A DNA stretch of 64,000 nt from Trileptium ribeirensis (lineage: Eukaryota > Nematoda > Enoplea > Enoplida > Thoracostomopsidae), in the NCBI GenBank assembly GCA_030248225.1, contig JASANE010003633.1, positions 1 through 64,000 on the forward strand, read 5' to 3'. The notes beneath the pieces are model-generated. The model was not told the DNA's origin. It saw only the letters and a list, made by a program, of their open reading frames with translations, and made no database searches. The position numbers were made by a program, and so were the translations under genes. Shown here piece after piece: positions 29,823 through 40,077 of the stretch (the stretch's first letter is position 1; each line of letters starts with the position of its first letter).

Positions 29823-32800
29823 TGTCAACTTTTGGGCAGGTCCAACCTTGTATTTACCCTTCTTTCTAGACAATATTTCTTAGGTTTTGACCTAATTACC
29901 AAAATCATACCAATTTCATTATCCTTCCCTGGGGGACATTCGCTCTCCCATAGCGGTGCTTCTATATTCATCCCCGATGGGATAAAACTATCAAAATTTC
30001 ATATTGTATTCTTCATTTCGTACTCCCTATCGATATATCACCTCTAAAATATGACTCTAAATCTAGGAATTTACAAATTTCCTTACTTTTACTTAATTAA
30101 CACATTTCTCTTGGTTTTATCATTATTTCCTCTCGGTGGGGTGGGTTATAGCCATAACGGGTACATTCAAACTTATTCCCACTCGGGTGAACCCATTATT
30201 TACTCCTATATCGGGGTACATCACCCCTATGCCCTAATTTGACATTCCATTTTACCTAAAAATCAATGTTTTTACTTTTCTCTCAAATTTGCAAATTCGT
30301 TGATATTTTTCCAACTCGGGTACAATTTTTCCCTATCACTGGACTATATTTCATATTCTCCCTCTGTGGAAACCCCCTTAATTCCATTATAACTCTATTT
30401 TTATTACCCTTGGGTTCCTCTAATTTTCACTGTTTTCTCCTAAATACAAATACATTAATATTCGACTTCTTCTAATAATAACCGATTTCCCGAACCCTTA
30501 AAACTATCAAAGGGGCTTCCACTCATTCCCTCCGGAAATATATTCAACCCCTACGGGATACCTCTATATAACCCCTATTTCTAACTCAAAACTCTCCAAA
30601 ATTCTCCTAAAATCTAAGAAATATTATTACTAATATATATACTATTAATACTAAATAAATTTACGTAGCTAATTTTTATCTCTATTGTGTGGAGATAGCT
30701 ATTGTTTTGGTATGATAGTTAGTCGACGTATAGTGTTGTGTAGAGAGTGTATTATTATTACTTTGTTATTCGAAAAATTGCGGAGTGTGGATGTAGTTAT
30801 TATGTCGTTGTTATTATACTCGCATTTTTTTATTGCGGAATAGGGAGTTTCAATGTTTGGTTCTATTATCACTTTCAATACTTCGTCACCGTGTTTGTTA
30901 GTTTCATTGGAATCGAAAGCATGCCTAGACCTTGAATAATTTTAGGGTCTTTGCTATTACCTTGTTAAAATCCCATAGTACTTACACACACACACGCATA
31001 TTAGAATAAAGCTATAGGCTCAGTCACAGTGACTTTGCAGGAGGTTACCTGCATTTCTGGACTTCCGAGGATGCGGGTGTGCTAGGCAGAGTAAGCCCTA
31101 GCCGGGTATATGGCAGACCAGAAAAACGGCAGCCCATTCCTTAAACGGGAACCTCTGGGTGGGATTGGTCTTTCTACCTTTCCGGCACCTTTTCACCACC
31201 CGTTGGACCCCAGGCTGCCACACCATGGGCTGCTCTATCGTCGAAGGCTGTGACATTGTAAACATTCCCTGGGGTGGGACATGGTTGTCGGAACTATGTC
31301 TCAGCGTAAGCCTCGCCTAGGGGTTGTCCAATGCACAGGCCGGGGAAATTTTACGCTTAGGGGGCTTGGCAGATATGGGCCAACACCCACGTTCTATTTA
31401 GGGAAAATCCTGTGTCACTTGTCCCTTCACCCTAACGCTAACACTTAAAATTCCTTAGTTTTTCAGGGTCAGGAACCTCACGAATTCTACAGGTAGTACG
31501 ATTTAAGGTACATGTATCCTATAATGCATGATCGCACTTTATTGTCTTAAAACCGCTTTAAAACATAAAAATTTATAAAAATTGTTATGGGAAAATTGAT
31601 TACGCAGTGCGAAACTCTCGGTTACCACTAAACTCACAAAGCTTGTTATCGTTGTTACACCTGGTGCATAATGCCGGGATTTTGTTAAGTTTTGTTCTAT
31701 AACTTTTTATTGTGTTCTAACGATGTCACCATATAATCTTTAAAACATTTCCAGCTAACCTTGGGTAATAAAATTTCTACTATACGGCTGTGCGTGTCAC
31801 TTGGCCAGCAGGAGCTGATGGTGTTATTTTTTTTATTTTTACTTGTAGTTTACTAGATGTTACTTCCACTTGACGGATGGTGCGGGTCACCAATGCGGAC
31901 GTTATCTTTTGCAAAATACTTACGGTGGCAGGTCCACGTTATATTCCTAGCACTTGCTCATTTGGCATTTATTTGGTACTATGGGTTAAATGGTTTGCGA
32001 AGGCGCCTGTTTCAACGAACTGTTAGGTTCATTGTGTTAATCGTTATTTTCTTTATCTATTTTCAGACGACCTGTAAATATTTATAGCTTTAGCGTTCTG
32101 GTGCAATCTTTATAAATCTCTAATTCGATCTCTAAAGGTAACCCCCAGATTTTTTTTGTTTTATGCATAAATGGGCCGTTCTGGGTAACGGAATTTTCCA
32201 GTATTAACGGAACAAGCCAACAACTTTATGAGAAAACCGTCATAGCTCCAGTCTGTGTCTCGACTCTGGCCGCTTGTCGAGCTGAGACAGAGCTTGGATG
32301 CCTTCAGAACTAATATAGTTCACACCTACTTTTGTTTAACCATCTATGATGAAATTTTCACAATTCAAACTTTTACAAAGTTTTACTTAGTGTCATGACT
32401 TATTCTTTTCTAAACTCTTATCAATGTCCCATGGCCTGTCATTCGGACTAGCCAGGGTACAAACGTTGATGGGCCAAGTGCTCATATTCGCTAACGTTAG
32501 TTAAAATTCATTGTGAAATGTTAAATTGTGAAATTCATCAGTTCTATTTAGGCATTTCTGGTATAAATTCATTACCCACGGTACGTTCTTCGGACTCACC
32601 AGGGTACAGTCAGTATTAGCACGGATATGCAGTCCTGCTAACCCAAAATTCAATTCAGCCTTAGTTTAATTTTGAGGATGTTACGTCTAAAAGGGTGCCG
32701 AATGCACCAATACCATCCATACCAATTTTTATCCCATGGCAATTTACTTTTTAATGTGATCAATAGTCTACGTCTGTTTAGGTTGCAAGACATAATTGGC

Positions 32801-33164
32801 AATCAACTCGAATTGGGCGAACTGTAATTTATTTTAGTGTATGTACGTTCACACGGCCTAATCAGCTTAGTTCACAATCAAGCACCAGACATGGACCTAA
32901 ACTCGATATCCCTGCCCGGGACAATGACATGTCTACCGCTGGGAACTCGCGCAACTCTCATCCAGTGATAAAGGGAATCTCCGACCGCTGGTAGACCGGT
33001 CCATTCCTTTGGTGGCTCCTTTCCCCTTATTCTCGATTTTGCTTATGTTTTTGGGTAACTCACGAACTCGCTCTGTATCTTCACCTCTTCCCCTTGGCCA
33101 CCATTGGAGATGTCGATTACGTTTTGGTAAGAAACGTGCCGCGGAGAAGGCCGATAAACTCACA
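29823..33164 (+). repeat. 3' LTR (about 3342 bp)
   Basis: Direct copy of the 5' LTR, with scattered substitutions and a few small indels: for example an extra TGTGAAA-type insertion near 32510, a missing 8-bp stretch near 32722, a shorter TA run near 32840, and a replaced patch at about 32109-32122. The element's poly(A) site would lie here. Confidence 0.95.
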
Positions 33165-33549
33165 TGCATTATTTGACTAGCAATATTATTCTCCGAAAAA
33201 TTAGGGTTTCTAGGTTTAAAGAATTAAGCCGAAGAAAATAACTAAGTGGCAGATAACCTATTAGTATATAAATAGTGTCAAGCATCGGCCGTGTGTCGAG
33301 TGAGAAATCTCCGGGGCGAGCTTACAGGGGTTAAGTTCGAGCTTAATACAGGGGTTAAGTTCGTGAGTAAACCCGGGGCGAGTAATCGGTGTGGACTAGG
33401 ACGACCTATCTCCGAAGTTGCCTTCTCTCCTCATAACCAGCTGTTGAGCATTCCGTTCGGGTGCTGGGGGGCCGAGAGAGACAAAGTTTCAACTAGGGTG
33501 TGTACGTTCGTCACAACCTAGTTCATAATATAACACGCACTCCGCTTAC
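33165..33549. other. Right flank of the retroelement, GGGG-rich short direct repeat
   Basis: Begins with the right TSD copy (TGCAT). Around 33315-33375 the phrase CAGGGGTTAAGTTCG occurs twice about 30 bp apart. No gene is supported. Confidence 0.4.
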
Positions 33550-33924
33550 CTGTCCGCAGTGGGGAGTGGGGTGTGGATAACCCCCACTTTCCAAACCCCC
33601 CATGTTCATGAGATTTTGCCCATGTCCGTCCCCCGCTCTGCCGAAACCCCCATGTTCAACTAATTCCAAAATTTTTTTATGTCTGAAAATTTATGTTTTT
33701 GCTTGCAAATTGTTTTTAGACATTAATTACCGCTATTTATAATGCTAAAGTATCGTTTTTGGCTTGAAAATACATTCACGGTAGTGAAAATGCATGAAAG
33801 CATGAAAATATTTAGTATTTTTAAGCAAAATTTATCCCACCACTTTTAATTTTCCCCGAGAATGAACGTGGGGCCACCCGAAGTTCCCCCTTTCCCACTT
33901 TTCGGAGGGCTGTGGACAGCCCAG
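33550..33924 (-). mobile_element. MITE, copy 1 (375 bp)
   Basis: Minus-oriented copy of the family also at 38518-38872 and 43117-43490. Termini are CTGTCC-like and inverted. Internal landmarks are AACATGGGGG blocks, TTGCTTAAAAATAC and TGAATGTATTTTCAAGC. It encodes no protein. Confidence 0.8.
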
Positions 33925-33973
33925 TTCAGATCGGGTGCGTGCTACATAAGGTAGGGTCATTATTCAGCTTAAA

Positions 33974-34446
33974 TCTAAAGCCTTATGCTCAGGTAATTAA
34001 ATAGAATGACGGAGTGCCTCCGTTTGGGGCATTTTGTATTTATCTCAAAAAATGAGCTAATATATATAACACAAGATAACCTAAATCTCAAGGGTTAATT
34101 AAACAAAAAAGGTCAGTGGAGCCGCGTCTTTTATAGAGCAATATAAAACGAAGACTAAAATACCGATGGTAATATGTTCGTGTAAGACTAAAGGATTGTG
34201 CCGTTGAACATCTAAAGCCTTATGCTCAGGTAATTAAATAGAATGACGGAGTGCCTCCGTTGGGGGCATTTTGTATTTACCACAAAAATGGGCTAATATA
34301 TATAACACAAGATAACCTAAATCTCAAGGGTTAATTAAACAAAAAAGGTCAGTGGAGCCGCGTCTTTTATAGAGCAATATAAAACGAAGACTAAAATACC
34401 GATGGTAATAGGTTCGTATAAGACTAAAGTATTGTGCCGTGGAACT
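33974..34446. repeat. Near-perfect tandem duplication, 237-bp period
   Basis: TCTAAAGCCTTATGCTCAGG at 33974 recurs at 34211, and the two units stay almost identical to their ends (GTGCCGTTGAAC / GTGCCGTGGAAC). The unit contains the short hairpin GACGGAGTGCCTCCGT. Confidence 0.9.
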
Positions 34447-34839
34447 GTATGATATATCTAACTGTTTTATAAATTTTACATTTTTACTCAAGTCTTTAGT
34501 TATAAAGTCTCTGAACTACGAGTGCTTAGGCATAGTCGCGCAGCCTCGCAAAACATAGTTCACAATTCAAAAGAACGAGTGCCATATACGTTGTCCCACC
34601 GGCATTTTACTGGCCACACCTCGTTCCTATCAATCTTCGGTGATGAATCCCTTCCCCTTTTTAAATACCGATAGGTGTCATAAAAAGCCCATTCCAATCT
34701 TACCCCCATAAGGAAGAAAACATATGACAGATGTTATTGGACAGTCGTATGACATGTTGGGCCCGCCGTGTTCTTTAAAGCCTACCACTGGCTTTGTTTT
34801 ACATACTGTATATTTCGTAGATATCTAAAATATTTTATT

Positions 34840-35131
34840 TTGTTTCATATCAATCCGCACAAGAAGCGCCACGCAGGTAGGATGGTACATGGCATGAGGC
34901 GCAGGTTTTTGATTCTGGCTTCGAGCAAGGCGGCAGTAAAATACGGTCTACCCGTAGGACCTCTATATTATATAAGCCGTTTTTCATTTGGGCCCAAAGG
35001 TAGGTGTCTGATGACGGAAGGATGTGAAAGCAGCTGTGTGAAATTTCGGCTGCGGTGGGATTCGAACCCGCGACCTCGTCTTCGGATCCACAAGCAGGCC
35101 TTCTACAGACTGAGCTAAACCTGTGCGACAT
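34840..35131 (-). mobile_element. tRNA-derived SINE
   Basis: Read on the minus strand, 35131-35045 is tRNA-like: an A-box region TTTAGCTCAGTCTGTAGAAG and a B-box GCGGGTTCGAATCCCACC, spaced as in a tRNA gene. The acceptor stem does not close cleanly, and about 200 bp of unrelated body follow, so this is a SINE and not a functional tRNA gene. The body runs towards 34840, ending in an A/T-rich tail. Confidence 0.7.
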
Positions 35132-36484
35132 CTTAGCAGTTATAAAGTTGCTATATAGTAAAATTATTTTTGGGTTTGTCGCGATACCTCATGTTAGTCG
35201 GGTTTCTCCAGGTGATATATCTATTCCCAGTTGTAATTGTTGTGCTTCATTAGTGATTTATGTGTTTTATCATCTCTGCTTGTCGTCGCGCAGTGTAGGA
35301 ACCCTACTACAGTTTTGTTGTATCAAGTTAATATAAGCTTCGATTTTAATCATGTAGTAAGGGAATAAATGAATAACAAAATATTGTTTGGACTCAGGGA
35401 AAATTAGGAATTCCTTTCCTTAATTTTGAGATATTGGCCGTGAGGTTCTAAACATTGGTGCTACCAGAGAACAACCTGTGGTGTAATCTTCCTTCCTTTT
35501 GTGGGTAGCACTAACGAAGAATTAGTCTTTGTTTCTGTAACCTACGCGAACAGTTTCTTAAGCACTCATACTTGCGGTGTATAAAGTAAATCGGCAGCGT
35601 TCCCGAGTATGTACGAGCTCGCCGGTTTCTCTCATACGAGGAGCTGACTTCTTACTTGCTCTTAGTACATTAAAATTTAAATTTATCGAGCACATATTTC
35701 GAAGACTAGGTCAGTTATTTCCCGTGCGGGCGCACTGAATCCCACACGCAAGGTATTTAGTTTAAGCCAAATTATTGTAGCGTAGCGCAACGCTCTGGAA
35801 AGTATTAAAATGGTCTTATTTGCGCATATTGCGTTACACTATATCAATTATCGTCGAACAATGTTTATATATTATAATAACCGTTTCATCTGTGGCGTTC
35901 TACCCCAAAACCTAGTGCTACATGCAGACCGTTGGACCAGTATAATCCGACGCTACCTGGATTTTATGTATCGAGGTAGGATTGCTAAAAGAGTGTCGTG
36001 AAATACTGGTTAAAATCGGGTTACTCTGGTCCTTATAAAATTTGTTCATAAAACATGAGCCATTTAAATTAGCACCAATCGGCATATTACAGGCCACAAA
36101 TACGAACCTGCAAATCTTCAATGACGACATCCCATTAGCCGACATAACAAACACTCGCCCCTGAGACTTCAAAGCGTATGACGCGGCGACCACGCTGGTT
36201 TGTAACAGTGGCGGCGTCTAAAAATTACAAATACTCGTGGTTTCTATGGCGCAATTTCATCGCAAAAACCTTACTTTCATAGCAAAATCATATAAGGCAA
36301 AAGCCAATATTACCCTTGCCTGTATCGTACTGATAATTAAAAAGTCCACGTAAATTCCTCAGTTGACCAAATTTTCTTACCTATAGTGAGTAAGGGGAAA
36401 AATTCCGAATTTAAGGTCAACTTTTATTTTCGCCCACCGATTAGTTCCAGCATTTAGCTAATGATATATAAAGCAAGAGGAGTT
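35132..36484. other. Unassigned AT-rich sequence
   Basis: No gene recognised. ATTAGTCTTTGTTTCTGTAAC near 35521 recurs as ATCAGTCTTTGTTTCTGTAAC near 40704, hinting at a small dispersed repeat. Confidence 0.4.
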
Positions 36485-37648
36485 TCAAACGTAATGTTTA
36501 CCGAAGTTTGAGCTGGTTTCCTTCCTTGTTGCAGACGCTATATCTATTTTTTCGTTCGGATTTTTTCCCCACCAAGGTAAAAAAAATCCGACTGTGCGTC
36601 GAAAAAATCCGAACACGCAGTTTTTGTTCCATTTGAGGACAGGATTGGAGTGTTTCTTCGTTATTAACAAAAAAATAAGAACAAATTTGTCCAACGGCTG
36701 CATAAGACTTGTGGTGTGTGGGGGCAACTTGATTAAAATAATGTTTTCTTCAATGGCAAGTTCAATTACAGGAATAGAGACATGCGTCATGTGACCATCA
36801 AATACTAGTAAAATGGGACGTTGAGTAACCGCTTTGGCAAAGCATTTAAACCAATCGTAAAAAACCACAGACGTCATCCAACCGGTTTCTGATACGGCAT
36901 ACCATGTATTCGGTAAGGCTTTATGTCCGCGCCAAGTATTCTGCAGATTTTTCCCACGGAAAACTATCAGCGGGTCAAATGCCTCTCCCGCGGCGTTCGT
37001 CACAGCCAGCGCCGTTATATTTTCCCTATTTGCACCCGGGGTAACTCTATACGTTATCTCTCCCTTCGAAGCTATAACCCGACACTTTGACGGGTCTGAT
37101 GGAAAACCAGACTTATCACAATTATAGATCAGATTGGCGGACAATGCCGTTGTTTGTGCTTTGAACAGAGCGTAAAACTCGTAAACAATAAATGGATTGG
37201 ATACTGCACTGTACCGGGCAAGCGAAATGGAGGTAGGACGTTTCAGTCCTAAGTTGTTTCGCATCAAAAATGCATTAATCCAATCCCGGCCCGGTTTCCC
37301 ATCAGCGAACATAGACACTTCGTTGTCGTTCTCCTTCAAAATATCACAAACAGTTTGAATAATAAACGCTTTCGTCGGTGGAAAACCGGCTGCCGACATC
37401 GCTCGGATGCATTGGGCGATATGCGGCTCATGGTCTGCCAACACTGGCTTTCGGCCCGACGTTCCTGTTGCTTTGCCACTTTTACGGCTGGCAATACGAT
37501 TCCGAAGTGTTTTTTCATCCATATGATTCTTTGTCGCTGCAGAAAGGACACTAGACCCCGCTTCTACTTCATTTATTGCTAAGTTGACGGATTCTTCCGT
37601 CCAAAGTTTATCTTTTCTTATCTGTTTCTTATAACCTTGTTTAGGCAT
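36485..37648 (-). pseudogene. pogo/Tigger-type (Tc1/mariner) transposase, C-terminally truncated
   Basis: 387 aa from ATG at 37648 on the minus strand. A psq-type helix-turn-helix at residues about 15-55 and a CENP-B-type DNA-binding region at about 65-135 precede the DDE domain. Catalytic residues are D178 (IYNCDKSG), D284 (LVFDGHMTH) and D320 (SLMQPLDK), giving DD35D. After QPLDK the expected C-terminus is lost; the frame soon runs into an A/T-rich inverted-repeat motif (36555-36613) that reads as low-complexity residues. All three catalytic Asp remain, but the missing end suggests it is inactive. An internal deletion joining the gene to the element's terminal repeat would explain this. Confidence 0.8.
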
Positions 37649-38151
37649 AGTCTATGTATAACAAAGTTCTATTAAACTAATAACAAACGCTCTTAATTCA
37701 CAATTCGTACTTAAATTTACCTGAAATGATAAAATCCAATATAAAACACCATATTTTAAGATGTGGCTAATTTCGGATTCTTTCAAAAAAATCCGAATGC
37801 CATCCAAGGCAAATTTGACTTGATTCCGCCACTATAAAGTAGTATAAACAAATCCGCAATTCTTCTCAAGTTATAGTTGCCACAAAACGTCAACAAAAAT
37901 CGCTGGAAACGTTATTTATATTAAAGTTAGCTAACGAAGTCACAAAGTTAATTTTGCACGATTTTGACATCTTTTGTTCGAAGTGTTAGAAATTTTCTGG
38001 AAGTGCTGCTAATGTGAAACAGTGGCCGTAATATGGACTAAAAAACCCGTGCCTTGACGCTGCACTATATAATAGCGCAATTTATCGAAAAAAAACCTGA
38101 GGTTTGATGTTCGGATTTTTTCCACTACACTATGACATTCGGATTTTTTTG
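36579..38151 (-). mobile_element. pogo-like DNA transposon with paired AAAAATCCGA terminal motifs
   Basis: The left end reads AAAAAAAATCCGA, 10 bp, then GAAAAAATCCGAAC (36579-36613). The right end, reverse complemented, reads AAAAAAATCCGAATG, a short spacer, then GAAAAAATCCGAAC (38108-38150). The two ends are thus inverted and each is double. The motif also occurs as a palindrome at 37771-37798 and once outside the left end at 36555. No clean TA duplication was identified. Confidence 0.6.
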
Positions 38152-38517
38152 TTGTAATTTTAGTAGCGACGCTAAAATGCCTTTTGACAAAACGCCACCT
38201 TAAGTGATTAAGTTACCAACAGCAAGAGCACGTAGTGCCGAAACTAGGCTGGATAGCTTTGCGAATAAATAATGATCCTCATTCGCGCTATTTATTTATT
38301 TTTGACTAGATAATGGACGGAATGCCGAAACAAGAAACGGGCCAATAGTTGAGACCTTAATAGAGAGAAACGTCAGACAAGAAGCGGAAATAATGGATAA
38401 AATATTATAAATACTTTCGGCAGCAACAGGCACAACATACCTAGAAATATTCGGTGACGTTTCCACAATAGGCACAGGTAGCTGACGTAATAAACAGTTA
38501 CTCCTGGCTGGCCTGTC
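38152..38517. other. Unassigned spacer
   Basis: AT-rich. A short inverted repeat, GAATAAATAATGATCCTCATTC... with TATTTATTTATT, lies near 38262-38300. No gene. Confidence 0.35.
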
Positions 38518-38872
38518 CATAGCCCTCCGAAATGTAGGGGAGGGGTAAAATCGGGCACCCAATGTGCATTCTCATGGCAAATTTCAAACTGCGCGGGTGT
38601 AAATTTTGCTTAAAAATGCTATACATTTCTATATTTCCATGTAGTTTCACTGTCGTATAAGCATTGTCAGGCATTAAAACGCAGTTTTAGTATTAGAAAC
38701 AGTGGTAACTACCTAATGTTTCAAAAACATTTTGTGTACAGAAAACATAAATTTAGAGGCATAAGAACATTTTGTATTTATTTGAACATGGTTTTTTACG
38801 AGTGTGGAGGTGCAGACATGAGGATATTTGGCAAGTAGAGGGGTGCCCATCCTCCCACTGTGGATAGACCAG
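38518..38872 (+). mobile_element. MITE, copy 2 (355 bp)
   Basis: Begins CTGGCCTGTCCATAGCCCTCC and ends CTGTGGATAGACCAG, inverted termini as in copies 1 and 3. Flanks CCTGG / CCTGC suggest a 5-bp TSD with one mismatch. It is more diverged than copies 1 and 3. Confidence 0.75.
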
Positions 38873-39359
38873 CCTGCGATCTAAATACATATAATACTGA
38901 CCATGGTCACTGTCGGCTTTGGCCTTTATGTAATTTGATTTGTACCATTTAAGTCGTGTTGCTGCTTGCGCATGCTTGTTTGGGCGGATGGAGCAATCTG
39001 GGCGGCACTTTAGCCCTGCGTATGTACAAAGCTTCTTGCCGTTTCAGACGGAAAAATTCTTTTGAAGCGTCGTACATTATCTCATGAAACAATAGATTGC
39101 AAATTTTCAATGTGATGTGATACGCCAATTTGAGATTAAAGTTCGCTGCGGGCATTGATTCGCGATCGTAAATCTTTCTTTAATTATGCTTTCAGACGAG
39201 CGAGCTAAAGTTGTATTAAGTGTTAGTTCGATGCTTCAAGGTACCAACCGTGTTTCTACTTCTGCTGCAGAAGATTGTACCATCTTTAACAGCTGCTTTG
39301 TTTCGGTTTTTAATCAATATGTTTTTGCTGCGCCGCGCTCTGTCCTGGCATTTTTTGCT

Positions 39360-40077
39360 GTTCATCATATTTCTGAATGATATAGATGAGCACGTGTCAT
39401 GTGCAGTCTATCACTTTGCCGATGACTTGCGACTTGCCCGTAGAATTCTACGTTGTGTACCAGATGCGGATTTTGATACGCTTCAGTTTGATCTGGATCG
39501 CCTGTCAAACTTTTGCAATGAATGGTGTGTGATCATAAATGAACTGGAAAGCCACGTCATGCTCTGCGGTGCAGGTAATCCGTGCGCCATGTACAGTCTT
39601 GTAAATAACGCCCTAAGAAAGACCTTGGTAAAGTTGTGTCAAAAGATTTGAAGTATATATTCGGAACAATGTGCAATGGTTGTCAGTAAAGCTAGAAAGG
39701 TTGTAATCATTGGCCAAAACTCATTTGGCTGCAGCTCTATCGTTCCTTAATTCTGCTGCCTTTAGAACACGTCGTTAATGTGTGGTGCCCATATTATAAT
39801 AGAGACGTTGTCACTATAGAGAAAGTCCAGCGATGTGGTGCACTGTGAGGCGGTGTTGAACTTCGCAAGGGACTTTGTCTCGGTATTTGACGGTACACGT
39901 GGTTACAACTTCAAACGGGAAACCACCGACATTGTTCGTCTTGACTGTCGCAGATACTTTTTCTCTCACTGTATAGTTCGTGTCTAGAATTCCCTGCCGC
40001 GTGAAGTCGTAGTTGCGCCTTCGCTGTCACCATCCAAAAATAGACTCAATGACTCTCGATTCCTCAGTGCCTATTGA
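39360..40077 (+). pseudogene. LINE (CR1/Jockey-type) reverse transcriptase remnant
   Basis: From about 39375 the plus strand reads FLNDIDEHVS, then HFADDLRLARRI (the YADD-box equivalent, FADD at 39415), then FDLDRLSNFCNEWCVIIN and SHVMLC, the usual order around RT motif C in CR1/Jockey-like LINEs. After a frame break, 39770-40077 carries NVWCPYYNRDVVTIEKVQRC and, further on, a degenerate C-terminal segment with CREVVVAPSL. Stops and frameshifts interrupt it, and the upstream RT motifs are missing. A dead 5'-truncated copy. Confidence 0.7.

Larger units (their letters stand above)
12415..33164 (+). mobile_element. Giant Ty3/Gypsy LTR retroelement, 20.75 kb, with accessory genes
   Basis: Complete element: two direct LTRs of about 3.35 kb, a primer-binding site directly after the 5' LTR, a purine-rich tract directly before the 3' LTR, and the gene order Gag-like, CCHC-protease, RT-RNase H, integrase. 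The order RT-RH before IN, the FIDD RT motif and D59D35E integrase spacing place it in Ty3/Gypsy (Metaviridae). Most coding segments are intact over long distances, and the LTRs differ by only a few percent by eye. It is unusual in carrying a PHD finger after integrase, a spliced small exon upstream of Gag, and three more coding units in the env position, one with a DEDDy exonuclease signature. No signal peptide or fusion-protein-like envelope was seen. Confidence 0.95.

Noticed and set aside
35045..35131. Functional tRNA gene (minus)
   Set aside because: A and B boxes are present, but the acceptor stem does not pair cleanly and a SINE body follows.
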